The notes: generated by a model from the sequence alone, not told the origin. A DNA stretch of 9,486 nucleotides from Actinomycetes bacterium (GCA_023421635.1 JAEZSU010000023.1:1-9486), one strand, 5' to 3'. Numbered from the stretch's first letter, positions 1-5,914 are shown. Numbers and translations are program-made.

Positions 1-362
1 CCGTTCTGGGTGTACATCGGGAAGACGACGAGGTGCCGCAGGCCGTCCACCCGGTGCTGCTGCGGCTGGAACGCGGTGAGCGCATCCAGGAAGTCGGGTA
101 CGCCGAAGCCCTCGTCCCGCCAGCGGCGGAGGTCGGCGGTGAGCGCGTCGAGGTAGGGGGCGTCGTGGGGGAACCGCGGCGCGAGGGCGGCGATCGAGGC
201 GGTGACCCGGTCGATCTCGGCGGATGCGGCCGGATGCGCGGCCGCATCCGGGACGGAGCCGTCCTTCGCCTGCAGCTGCTGCACGGCGGTGACGGCCTCC
301 TTCAGGCTCAGCCACGCCGCATCCGTCTCCACGGGCGTCTCGATGTCGAGCACAGTGGGCAT
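1..362 (-). CDS. DUF6421 family protein (N-terminal part, cut by window edge)
   Basis: The first 120 codons of a longer gene that runs off the left edge. Translation begins MPTVLDIETPVETDAAWLSL and reaches a hallmark stretch HRVDGLRHLVVFPMYTQNG at about residues 102-120. I recognise this stretch, together with the preceding RRWRDEGFGVPDFLDALTAF, from actinobacterial proteins classed as DUF6421, which are several hundred residues long and have no known biochemical function. The start is set by a strong ribosome site, GGAGGAGG (368-375), five bases before the ATG at 362-360. No signal peptide or membrane segment is visible; it looks soluble and cytoplasmic. It is divergent from an Lrp/AsnC regulator, and I recall the same pairing in other actinobacteria, so control by that regulator is likely. 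Family assignment is from recalled sequence similarity; function is unknown. Confidence 0.75.
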   Translation of the reverse strand, partial: MPTVLDIETPVETDAAWLSLKEAVTAVQQLQAKDGSVPDAAAHPAASAEIDRVTASIAALAPRFPHDAPYLDALTADLRRWRDEGFGVPDFLDALTAFQPQQHRVDGLRHLVVFPMYTQN

Positions 363-398
363 GGGAACCTCCTCCGTTCGGAATGATTACGGTGGAGA

Positions 399-458
399 GC
401 AACGCTAACAGGAAATATTGCGGTTCCGCGAGGGTGGATCGCGCGCTGCTAGCGTTGC
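399..458. promoter_or_regulatory. Divergent promoter region with inverted repeat over both -10 elements
   Basis: CTGCTAGCGTTGC at 446-458 (plus strand) is mirrored by CTGTTAGCGTTGC read on the minus strand from 411 to 399: 12 of 13 positions match. Each copy contains TAGCGT, a plausible actinobacterial -10. On the plus strand it ends 7 bases before the regulator's ATG at 463, implying a leaderless transcript. On the minus strand it would start a roughly 33-base leader holding the GGAGGAGG site of the DUF6421 gene. Between the arms lie an AT-rich patch, GGAAATATT (411-419), and GCGG-TT-CCGC (420-429). No convincing -35 is visible on either side. The symmetry fits an operator as well as paired promoters; autoregulation by the Lrp-type protein is inferred. 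Confidence 0.5.
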
Positions 459-462
459 GTGC

Positions 463-924
463 ATGACCGACGCGCCCCACATCGACGACGAGGCGGATGC
501 CGCGATCGTGCGGGTGATGGCGACGGACGGGCGCGCCACGCTCGCCCAGCTGTCGCGGGAGGCGGGACTCTCCGTCTCTGCCGTGCAATCGCGGCTGCGG
601 AAGCTCGAGAGCCGCGGCGTCATCACCGGCTACCGGGCGGTCATCGACCCCGAGGCGGTGGGGAAGCCCCTCGCCGCCATCGTGGAGATCACGCCGCTCG
701 ATCCGGCGCAGGCCGACGACGCCCCGGAGCGGCTGGCGCACCTCGACGCGATCGAGGCCTGCCATTCCGTCGCGGGGGAGGCGAGCTACATCCTCTTCGT
801 CCGCGTGGCGACGCCGCGGGCGCTGGAGGAGCTGATCCGCGACATCCGGCAGGCCGCGAACGTCCGCACCCGCACCACGGTCGTCCTGCAGACCTTCTAC
901 GAGCACCGCCCCCTCGTCTCCTGA
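463..924 (+). CDS. Lrp/AsnC family transcriptional regulator
   Basis: A 153-residue DNA-binding regulator of the usual Lrp/AsnC length. An N-terminal winged helix-turn-helix occupies about residues 10-60 (RATLAQLSREAGLSVSAVQS, then RLRKLESRGVITGYRAVIDP). The C-terminal RAM/AsnC effector-binding and oligomerisation domain covers about 67-148, with AIVEI and the typical VAGEASYILFVRV strand-turn. I chose the ATG at 463 over an in-frame ATG at 418, because the extra 15 residues are not Lrp-like and because a TAGCGT -10 sits 7 bases before 463; no Shine-Dalgarno is present, so the mRNA is probably leaderless. Members usually respond to amino acids and control themselves and a divergent neighbour, here the DUF6421 gene. 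The effector cannot be read from the sequence. It is convergent with the catabolic operon, separated by a hairpin, so a role in that operon is not implied. Confidence 0.93.
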   Translation: MTDAPHIDDEADAAIVRVMATDGRATLAQLSREAGLSVSAVQSRLRKLESRGVITGYRAVIDPEAVGKPLAAIVEITPLDPAQADDAPERLAHLDAIEACHSVAGEASYILFVRVATPRALEELIRDIRQAANVRTRTTVVLQTFYEHRPLVS

Positions 925-946
925 CCCCGGTCCCGCGCTCGCCAGG

Positions 947-1023
947 GACCGCGAGCTGGCATCTGGGCCCCGAGACCATGGGGTTCACCCAGGGTCTCGG
1001 GGCCCAGTACCCATCTCGCGGTC
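947..1023. terminator. Long two-tier hairpin, probable bidirectional terminator
   Basis: A perfect 15-bp stem, CTGGGCCCCGAGACC (963-977) with GGTCTCGGGGCCCAG (993-1007), encloses a 15-base loop. Outside it a second perfect 9-bp stem pairs GACCGCGAG (947-955) with CTCGCGGTC (1015-1023), and TGG/CCA (957-959 with 1011-1013) pairs between the tiers. It lies between the stop of the Lrp gene (924) and the stop of the substrate-binding-protein gene (1033-1031), which converge, so it can serve both. There is no T-run on either side, as is common for actinobacterial terminators. The hairpin begins 7 bases after the minus-strand stop. Confidence 0.8.
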
Positions 1024-1030
1024 AGGCCGG

Positions 1031-2203
1031 TTACTTGCCGCCCTCCGTCAGCGTCACCGTGATGGGGGTGTACGCGCCGGCGACCTCGACGCCGTCCGCG
1101 GCGAGCTCGTCGAGCGCCTGCTGCATGTACTCGTTGGAGTAGGCGGATGCGGGAGGGTCGGCGGTGATGAGGTTCTGGCCGTCCTGGTTGACCGCCGACA
1201 GGGCGCCGGCCACCGTCTTGTTCCACGCGGCCTCGTCGACGAGACCGAACGTCTCACCGGCCCAGATGAGCTTGTTCACCTCGTTCATCTGCCACAGCTG
1301 GTGGACGGGGCCGACCGGGAACGCGAGCTCGGCGTTCGAGGCGATGTCCCACACCATGGCGGCGGCGTCCTCGGGGTTGTCCCGTGCGAACAGCCAGCCC
1401 TTCGTGACGGCCTTCAGGAACCGCACCGCCGCGTCGGCGTAGGCCGGGTCCTCCTCGAGCCGCTGCGTGTCCGCCCAGATGGCGTCCTGCAGCATGGCGC
1501 CTTCGGTGTCCTCGTAGGAGATCACGTTCAGGTCGTCCATCGTGTACAGCCCGCCCGTCTCGGGATTCACCGTCTCGAGCACCATCGCCAGCTCGTTGTA
1601 CGTCATCGCCTGGGCGGCGTCCACGTCGTCGTCCAGCAGCGCGTTCATCGAGAAGTCCTGGGTCGTGATCGACACCGTGCTCGCGTCGAGGTCGTCGGCG
1701 GCCATCGCGGCGAAGATCTCCCACTCGTTGCCGAAGCCCCACGACCCGATGCGCTTGCCCTCGAAGTCGGCGACCGATTCGATGCCGGAATCCGCCCACG
1801 ACACCTGCGTGGTGCCCGAGGTCTGGAACACCTGGGCGATGTCGGTGAGCTCGACGCCGCTCGACTCGATCGTGCCGAGCACCTTCGGCACCCACGCGAC
1901 GGCGAAGTCGACGTCGCCGGCGGCGAGGGCGTCCTGCGGCACGATGTCGCCGCCCGAGGGGAGGATGTCGACGTTCTCGAACCCCTCCTCCTCGAAGTAG
2001 CCGTTCTCCAGGGCCACGTAGTATCCGGCGAACTGCGCCTGCGGCAGCCACTGCAGTTGCAGGACGATGTCGGTGAGGGGCTCGAAGTCGCCCGACGCGT
2101 CGTCGGTCGACTGCGAGGACGTGCCGGAACACGCCGTGAGGGCGAGCGCGGTGACCGTCGCCGCGGTCGCCGCGGTGAGGATGCGCCGTGTGCTGTGTCG
2201 CAT
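1031..2203 (-). CDS. ABC transporter substrate-binding lipoprotein, NMT1/THI5 type
   Basis: A 390-residue extracytoplasmic solute receptor and the last gene of the operon. Residues 1-25 form a lipoprotein signal: RR at 6-7, a hydrophobic stretch, then lipobox LTAC with the modified Cys at 25, followed by a Ser/Thr/Asp-rich linker. The mature domain opens with IVLQLQWLPQAQFAGYYVAL (about 46-65) and GYFEEEGF, the signature of NMT1/THI5-like receptors, the fold that binds pyrimidines, aliphatic sulfonates and related small molecules. Further family motifs are PSGGDIVPQDALAAGDVDFA and FEGKRIGSWGFGNEWEIFAA. The start is supported by AAAGGAA five bases upstream of the ATG. It follows the second permease gene after a 48-bp gap and has its own ribosome site, which would let it be made in excess over the membrane parts, as receptors usually are. 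Given hydA and the amidohydrolase upstream, the ligand is probably a pyrimidine, dihydropyrimidine, hydantoin or N-carbamoyl amino acid; the exact ligand is not shown. Confidence 0.92.
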   Translation of the reverse strand: MRHSTRRILTAATAATVTALALTACSGTSSQSTDDASGDFEPLTDIVLQLQWLPQAQFAGYYVALENGYFEEEGFENVDILPSGGDIVPQDALAAGDVDFAVAWVPKVLGTIESSGVELTDIAQVFQTSGTTQVSWADSGIESVADFEGKRIGSWGFGNEWEIFAAMAADDLDASTVSITTQDFSMNALLDDDVDAAQAMTYNELAMVLETVNPETGGLYTMDDLNVISYEDTEGAMLQDAIWADTQRLEEDPAYADAAVRFLKAVTKGWLFARDNPEDAAAMVWDIASNAELAFPVGPVHQLWQMNEVNKLIWAGETFGLVDEAAWNKTVAGALSAVNQDGQNLITADPPASAYSNEYMQQALDELAADGVEVAGAYTPITVTLTEGGK

Positions 2204-2251
2204 GTGGTTCCTTTCGATCGGGTGGTGCGCGGGTGTCGGGCCGACCGGCGG

Positions 2252-3019
2252 TCAGCTCGAGCTGCGCCTCGCCGTCAGCCGCTCCAGCAGCACGGTCGCG
2301 AGGAAGAAGACGAGGCCGACCACGATGGCCGCGGCGACGTACGCCCAGGCCAGCGCCGCGTTGCCGGACTTCGCGTACCCGGCGATCGCGGTGCCGAGGC
2401 CGTCCGCGGGGCCGCCGAAGTACTCGGCCACGAGCGCCGAGATCACGGCGAGCGAACTCGCGATGCGCACCCCGGTGACCAGGTACGGCACAGCCGTGGG
2501 GAAGGTGAGCTTCCGGAACTGCTGCACCCCGGATGCGGCGTAGGCGGTGAACAGGTCGCGTTGCACGGGACGTGCCTGACGCAGGCCGCGGAGCACGTTC
2601 ACGAACACCGGCACGAATGCGGCGATCCCCGCCACGACCTCGCGGCCGAACTGGCTCGACGCGCCGAACATGGTGTTCAGGAGCGGCGTGAGCGCCACGA
2701 CGGGCACGACCGCGATCGCCGCGACGACCGGCGCCGTCATGGCGTCCACCGGCTTCAGCCACGCCGCGAGTCCGGCGACCAGGACCGCCAGCACGGTTCC
2801 GACCACGAGCCCGATGAGCGCGTTCCCGCCCGTGACCAGCGCATCTTCGGCGATGATGCCCAGGTTCTGGAACAGTGCGGTGAACACCGCGACGGGACCC
2901 GGGACGAGCTGGGCCCTCCCCGTCGTGACCATCGACAGACCCAGCCACCCGGCCAGCAGCAGCACCCCGACCCCGACCGGGGCGGCGAGGCGGAGGATGC
3001 GCTCGGTGGCCGCGGTCAT
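2252..3019 (-). CDS. ABC transporter permease (second of two)
   Basis: A 255-residue inner-membrane permease of the BPD_transp_1 type found with NMT1/taurine/nitrate-like ABC importers. About six hydrophobic segments are visible, starting with APVGVGVLLLAGWLGLSMV (13-31). The cytoplasmic EAA loop that docks on the ATPase appears as DLFTAYAASGVQQFRKLTFP followed by TAVPYLVTGVRIA. Its ATG at 3019 overlaps the ATPase stop codon (ATGA, 3019-3016), so translation is probably coupled; only a weak, distant GGTGGAG is seen upstream. It lacks the long external insertion between the first two membrane segments seen in the partner permease (3813-4748), so the two are diverged subunits that likely form a heterodimeric channel rather than recent duplicates. 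Substrate is inferred from operon context only. Confidence 0.9.
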   Translation of the reverse strand: MTAATERILRLAAPVGVGVLLLAGWLGLSMVTTGRAQLVPGPVAVFTALFQNLGIIAEDALVTGGNALIGLVVGTVLAVLVAGLAAWLKPVDAMTAPVVAAIAVVPVVALTPLLNTMFGASSQFGREVVAGIAAFVPVFVNVLRGLRQARPVQRDLFTAYAASGVQQFRKLTFPTAVPYLVTGVRIASSLAVISALVAEYFGGPADGLGTAIAGYAKSGNAALAWAYVAAAIVVGLVFFLATVLLERLTARRSSS

Positions 3020-3816
3020 CGTTCGTTCGCCCGCTCCACCGGTGCACCGTGGAGCGCCTCGCGCACCGCGGTCACCCGCTCGAAGAACTCCGGCGACTCG
3101 CGGAGGGCATCCGGTCGCACCCGCCCGAACGGTACGGACAGTTCCGCTGTGATCCGGCCCGGCCGGGGGGACATCACCACGACGCGGTCGGAGAGGTACA
3201 CCGCCTCCGGGATGGAGTGGGTCACGAACACCACGGCCGCGCCGGTCTCGGCCGCGATGCGGATGAGTTCGGTCTGCATCCGTTCCCGCGTCATCTCATC
3301 CAGCGCGCCGAACGGCTCGTCCATCAGCAGCAGCCGGGGGCGCGTGGCGAGCGAGCGCGCGATCGCCACGCGCTGCTGCATCCCGCCGGAGAGCTCGTCA
3401 GGGTACCGGCTGGCGAACTCGGTGAGCCCGACCATCTCGGCCAGCTCCGCCGCGCGGGCTGCGCGCTCGGCCGAGGAGACGCCGTGCAGTTCCAGCGGCA
3501 GCGCGATGTTCGCGAGCACCGTCCGCCACGGCAGCAGGCCCGCCTGCTGGAATGCGATGCCGTAGTCCTGATCGAGTCTGGCCTGCCTGGCGGGCTTGCC
3601 GAACACCTCGAGCGTGCCGCCCGTGGGCTGGTCGAGGTCTGCGATCAGCCGCATGAGCGTCGACTTGCCGCAGCCGGACGGGCCGATGAGCGACACGAAC
3701 TCGCCGGTCCCGACCTCCAGGTCCACGTTCGACAGCGCCTGCACCGACCGTCTGGCGGCGCCGAAGACGCGGTCGAGCCCGGCGGTGCGGACGGCGAGGG
3801 GTTGGGATGCGGTCAT
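3016..3816 (-). CDS. ABC transporter ATP-binding protein
   Basis: A 266-residue ATPase that powers the importer from the cytoplasmic face. All nucleotide-binding motifs are intact: Walker A GPSGCGKST (45-53), Q-loop FQQAGLLPW (Gln near 90), signature LSGGMQQR (142-149), Walker B LLLMDEPF (162-169), D-loop ALDEMTR and switch His at 200 (FVTHSIPEAVYLSDRVVVMS). The sequence style, including LPWRTVLANIALPLEL and the PRPGRI ending of the core, is that of the nitrate/sulfonate/taurine and pyrimidine ABC group. The ATG at 3816 overlaps the stop of the preceding permease by 4 bp and has GGAGAGG 7 bases upstream. An open frame continues far upstream but that is only high-GC reading through the permease gene. 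A single ATPase gene serves two permease genes, so it probably acts as a homodimer. Confidence 0.95.
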   Translation of the reverse strand: MTASQPLAVRTAGLDRVFGAARRSVQALSNVDLEVGTGEFVSLIGPSGCGKSTLMRLIADLDQPTGGTLEVFGKPARQARLDQDYGIAFQQAGLLPWRTVLANIALPLELHGVSSAERAARAAELAEMVGLTEFASRYPDELSGGMQQRVAIARSLATRPRLLLMDEPFGALDEMTRERMQTELIRIAAETGAAVVFVTHSIPEAVYLSDRVVVMSPRPGRITAELSVPFGRVRPDALRESPEFFERVTAVREALHGAPVERANER

Positions 3817-4748
3817 GCCAGGGCCTCTCCACGGCGGTAGGTCTTCATGGTCGCGCCGAGCAGCGCCACCGATCCGGCGGCGACGAGCCCGAGCAGCACG
3901 GCGCCGAAGATCGGTGCCCAGGGCAGTGCGGGGTCGGCCGATGCCGACTGCGCCATCTGCAGCAGCATCCGGCCGAGTCCGCCCCGCATGCCGATCGAGA
4001 CCTCGGCGACGACGGCGCCGACGACGGCATTCGCCGCGGCGAGCCGGAGCGCCGGCAGCAGGTACGGCACGGCCGCGGGCAGGCGCAGCCGGAAGAGCGT
4101 CTGCCGGTACCCGGCGGCGTAGCTGCGCATGAGGTCGCGGTGGATCGCGTCTGGGGCGTTGAGTCCGCGCAGCGCCCCCACCGCGACCGGGAAGAACGCC
4201 AGGTACGACGCGATCATCGCCACCGAGAGCCACTCCGGCCAGGGGAACAGGTTCCGGTCGATCTGGTTGCCGATCCGCGACACCACCGGCGCGAACGCGA
4301 TCAGCGGCACCGTCTGCGACACCACGATCCACGGCAGCAGGCCCCATTCCGCGATCCGCCACCGCTGCATGGCGAGCGCCAGCAGCATCCCGACGAGGAC
4401 GCCGATCACCCAGCCCGCGGCGGCGATGCCGAGGGTGGTGAGGATGCCGCCGGCCACGGTCTGCCACAGCGGCGGGGTGCTGGCCCCGCTCGTGGGGTCG
4501 AACAGGCGCGCCACCATGGTCCACACGTGCGGCATCGCCCGGTCGTGGGTGCGGGGGAGGATGCGCAGTCCGTCCCGCTCGGAGCCGATGACGACACCGT
4601 CGGACGGGCCGAGCCATTTGTACAGCTCCCACAGCAGGACCAGCGCCGCGATCCCGACGACGCCCCACGCCCACACCGACCAGCGCGGCATCCTGGCGCT
4701 CGCGCTGCGGCGCGGGGGTGCGGGTGCGACGGGGTCGACGCCGGTCAT
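3813..4748 (-). CDS. ABC transporter permease (first of two, with long external insertion)
   Basis: A 311-residue BPD_transp_1 permease. A proline- and arginine-rich cytoplasmic N-terminus (about 1-22) leads into the first membrane helix (about 23-43). A roughly 50-residue hydrophilic external segment follows (about 46-95, with PSDGVVIGSERDGLRILPRT), then five further helices. The EAA-type loop reads HRDLMRSYAAGYRQTLFRLR followed by LPAAVPYLLPALRLA (from about 203). ATG at 4748 overlaps the LLM oxidoreductase stop (ATGA), with no clear ribosome site of its own, so its translation depends on coupling. In-frame methionines further upstream fall inside the LLM gene and were rejected. The external insertion is absent from the partner permease and might contact the receptor. 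Cargo is inferred from the operon. Confidence 0.9.
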   Translation of the reverse strand: MTGVDPVAPAPPRRSASARMPRWSVWAWGVVGIAALVLLWELYKWLGPSDGVVIGSERDGLRILPRTHDRAMPHVWTMVARLFDPTSGASTPPLWQTVAGGILTTLGIAAAGWVIGVLVGMLLALAMQRWRIAEWGLLPWIVVSQTVPLIAFAPVVSRIGNQIDRNLFPWPEWLSVAMIASYLAFFPVAVGALRGLNAPDAIHRDLMRSYAAGYRQTLFRLRLPAAVPYLLPALRLAAANAVVGAVVAEVSIGMRGGLGRMLLQMAQSASADPALPWAPIFGAVLLGLVAAGSVALLGATMKTYRRGEALA

Positions 4749-5761
4749 CGCTTGGCCGTGATGTGCTCGGAGAGGGCGGGGATGACGGTCTCGCCGTACA
4801 CCCGCAACGTCTCCTCCTTGTTGTCGTGCTGCAGATACCCGGCGAACTGCGTGACCCCGAGCTCGCGCAGCGCCTCGAGCTTCGCGATGTGCTCCTCGGC
4901 GGTGCCGAGGACGCAGAACCGGTCGACGATCTCGTCGGGGACGAAGTCGACGTGATCGTTCCCCGCCTTCCCGTGCGTGTTGTAGTCGTAGCCCTGGCGG
5001 CCGGCGATGTAGTCGGTGAGCGCTGCCGGCACGTCGCCGTGCGCCCCGTACTTCGCGACGATGTCGGCCACGTGGTTGCCCACCATGCCGCCGAACCAGC
5101 GGCACTGGTCGCGCATGTGCGCCCGGTCCTCACCGATGTACATGGGTGCGGCGACGCAGAAGCTGATCGCGTCGGGGTCGCGGCCGGCGGCGGTCGCCGC
5201 GTCGCGGACGACCCTGATCATCCACGCCGCGATGTCGACGTCCGCGAGCTGCAGGATGAACCCGTCGCCCACTTCTCCGGTGAGCTTCAGCGCGAGCGGG
5301 CCGTATGCGGCCACCCACACCTCGAGCTCGGAGCCGCGGCTCCAGGGGAACTGCAGGGTCGCGCCGTGGTACTGGACCGGGCGGGAGTTCGCGAGCTCGC
5401 GGATGACGTGGATCGACTCGCGCAGCTCGGCCAGCGAGGTCGGCTTCCCGTTCGTGACGCGCACCGCCGAGTCGCCGCGGCCGATGCCGCACACCGTGCG
5501 GTTGCCGTACATCTCGTTGAGCGTCGCGAACACCGACGCGGTCACCGTCCAGTCGCGGGTCGCGGGGTTCGTCACGAACGGGCCGACCGTGATCCGCTTG
5601 GTCGCGTTCAGGATCGCCGAGTGGATGACGTACGGCTCCTCCCAGAGCAGGTGCGAGTCGAAGGTCCACACGTGGCTGAACCCGTGCGCCTCCGCCAGCT
5701 GGGCGAGCTGGACCGTGCGGGATGCGGGCGGGTTGGTCTGCAGGACGACACCGAAGTCCAT
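4745..5761 (-). CDS. LLM-class flavin/F420-dependent oxidoreductase of a pyrimidine-degradation cluster
   Basis: A 338-residue luciferase-like (TIM-barrel) oxidoreductase using FMN or coenzyme F420. Family marks: MDFGVVLQTNPPASRTVQLA at the start, VWTFDSHLLWEEPYVI (31-46), RITVGPFVTNPATRDWTVTA (56-75), CGIGRGDSAVR (91-101) and AAYGPLALKLTGEVGDGFIL (151-170). From memory these match the subfamily named TIGR03842 (F420-dependent oxidoreductase, CPS_4043 type). The chemistry is undetermined; the cofactor cannot be read from these motifs. The start is supported by GGAAGGGG 6 bases upstream. It lies directly after hydA and before four ABC genes, overlapping the first by 4 bp, so it is part of the same pathway. 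Possible roles are reduction of the pyrimidine C5-C6 double bond in place of dihydropyrimidine dehydrogenase, or oxidation of a related cyclic ureide. It does not look like RutA, and no Rut partners are near. Confidence 0.9.
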   Translation of the reverse strand: MDFGVVLQTNPPASRTVQLAQLAEAHGFSHVWTFDSHLLWEEPYVIHSAILNATKRITVGPFVTNPATRDWTVTASVFATLNEMYGNRTVCGIGRGDSAVRVTNGKPTSLAELRESIHVIRELANSRPVQYHGATLQFPWSRGSELEVWVAAYGPLALKLTGEVGDGFILQLADVDIAAWMIRVVRDAATAAGRDPDAISFCVAAPMYIGEDRAHMRDQCRWFGGMVGNHVADIVAKYGAHGDVPAALTDYIAGRQGYDYNTHGKAGNDHVDFVPDEIVDRFCVLGTAEEHIAKLEALRELGVTQFAGYLQHDNKEETLRVYGETVIPALSEHITAKR

Positions 5762-5764
5762 CGG

Positions 5765-5914
5765 TCACCCCTTCCGGTCGTTGAGCGAGCGAACCCGGCC
5801 GTTGAGCGAGCGCAGCGAGACCCGGTCGTTGAGCGAGCGAAGCGAGACCCGGTCGTTGGGCGAGCGCAGCGAGACGCGGTCGTTGAGCGAGCGAAGCGAG
5901 ACGAAACGCGCCAT
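5765..5914 (-). CDS. Possible 49-residue repeat peptide bridging hydA and the LLM gene
   Basis: The repeat array is open on the minus strand as a 49-codon frame. It starts MARF at an ATG (5914-5912) that shares one base with the hydA stop (TGATG). It ends with a TGA at 5767-5765, just 3 bases before the LLM ATG at 5761. The peptide is a nine-residue repeat, VSLRSLNDR, four times with small changes, then a shortened VRSLNDR and KG. There is no ribosome site before the ATG, so only ribosomes finishing hydA could translate it by re-initiation. The last codons carry the GGAAGGGG ribosome site of the LLM gene. It may be no more than repeat DNA lacking stops; a function for the peptide is not claimed. 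Confidence 0.25.
   Translation of the reverse strand: MARFVSLRSLNDRVSLRSPNDRVSLRSLNDRVSLRSLNGRVRSLNDRKG
5768..5775 (-). promoter_or_regulatory. Ribosome binding site of the LLM oxidoreductase gene
   Basis: GGAAGGGG on the minus strand (5775-5768), 6 bases before the ATG at 5761. It overlaps the edge of the repeat array and the last codons of the bridging frame, so ribosomes translating the array would run across it. Confidence 0.6.
5774..5909. repeat. Tandem array of 27-bp GTTGAGCGAGCG repeats inside the operon
   Basis: Four complete 27-bp units lie head to tail: 5795-5821, 5822-5848, 5849-5875 and 5876-5902. A shortened 21-bp unit (5774-5794) precedes them and a GAAACGC tail (5903-5909) follows. 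Each full unit begins CCGGTC or a one-base variant, continues GTTGAGCGAGCG (GTTGGGCGAGCG in the third full unit), then CAGCGAGAC or AAGCGAGAC alternating between units. There are no spacers, so this is not CRISPR. Unit lengths are multiples of three and both strands stay open through the array. I recall the single motif as a frequent intergenic repeat in Microbacteriaceae; here it has expanded within the hydA-LLM junction. Confidence 0.9.

Noticed and set aside
418..462. Upstream ATG for the Lrp-type regulator at 418
   Set aside because: It would lie upstream of the likely -10, adds 15 non-homologous residues, and has no ribosome site.
2204..2251. Small palindrome GTCGGGCCGAC (2235-2245) in the gap between second permease and receptor genes
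   Set aside because: The stem is only 5 bp with almost no loop; too weak to call an attenuator or processing hairpin.
1301..3565. A very long plus-strand open frame (754 codons) antisense to the receptor, permease and ATPase genes
   Set aside because: Low-complexity Arg/Gly/His-rich translation, no domain, and antisense to three well-supported ABC genes; a high-GC shadow frame.
1031..4748. Thiamine-precursor (ThiXYZ) importer
   Set aside because: No thiamine genes or TPP riboswitch-like leader are present; the context is ureide breakdown. Not excluded by the receptor motif alone.
4745..5761. RutA pyrimidine monooxygenase
   Set aside because: The motifs do not look like RutA, no other rut genes are present, and dihydropyrimidinase fits a ring-hydrolysis route rather than oxidative Rut chemistry.
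5774..5909. CRISPR-like array
   Set aside because: Units are directly adjacent with no unique spacers and there are no cas genes.
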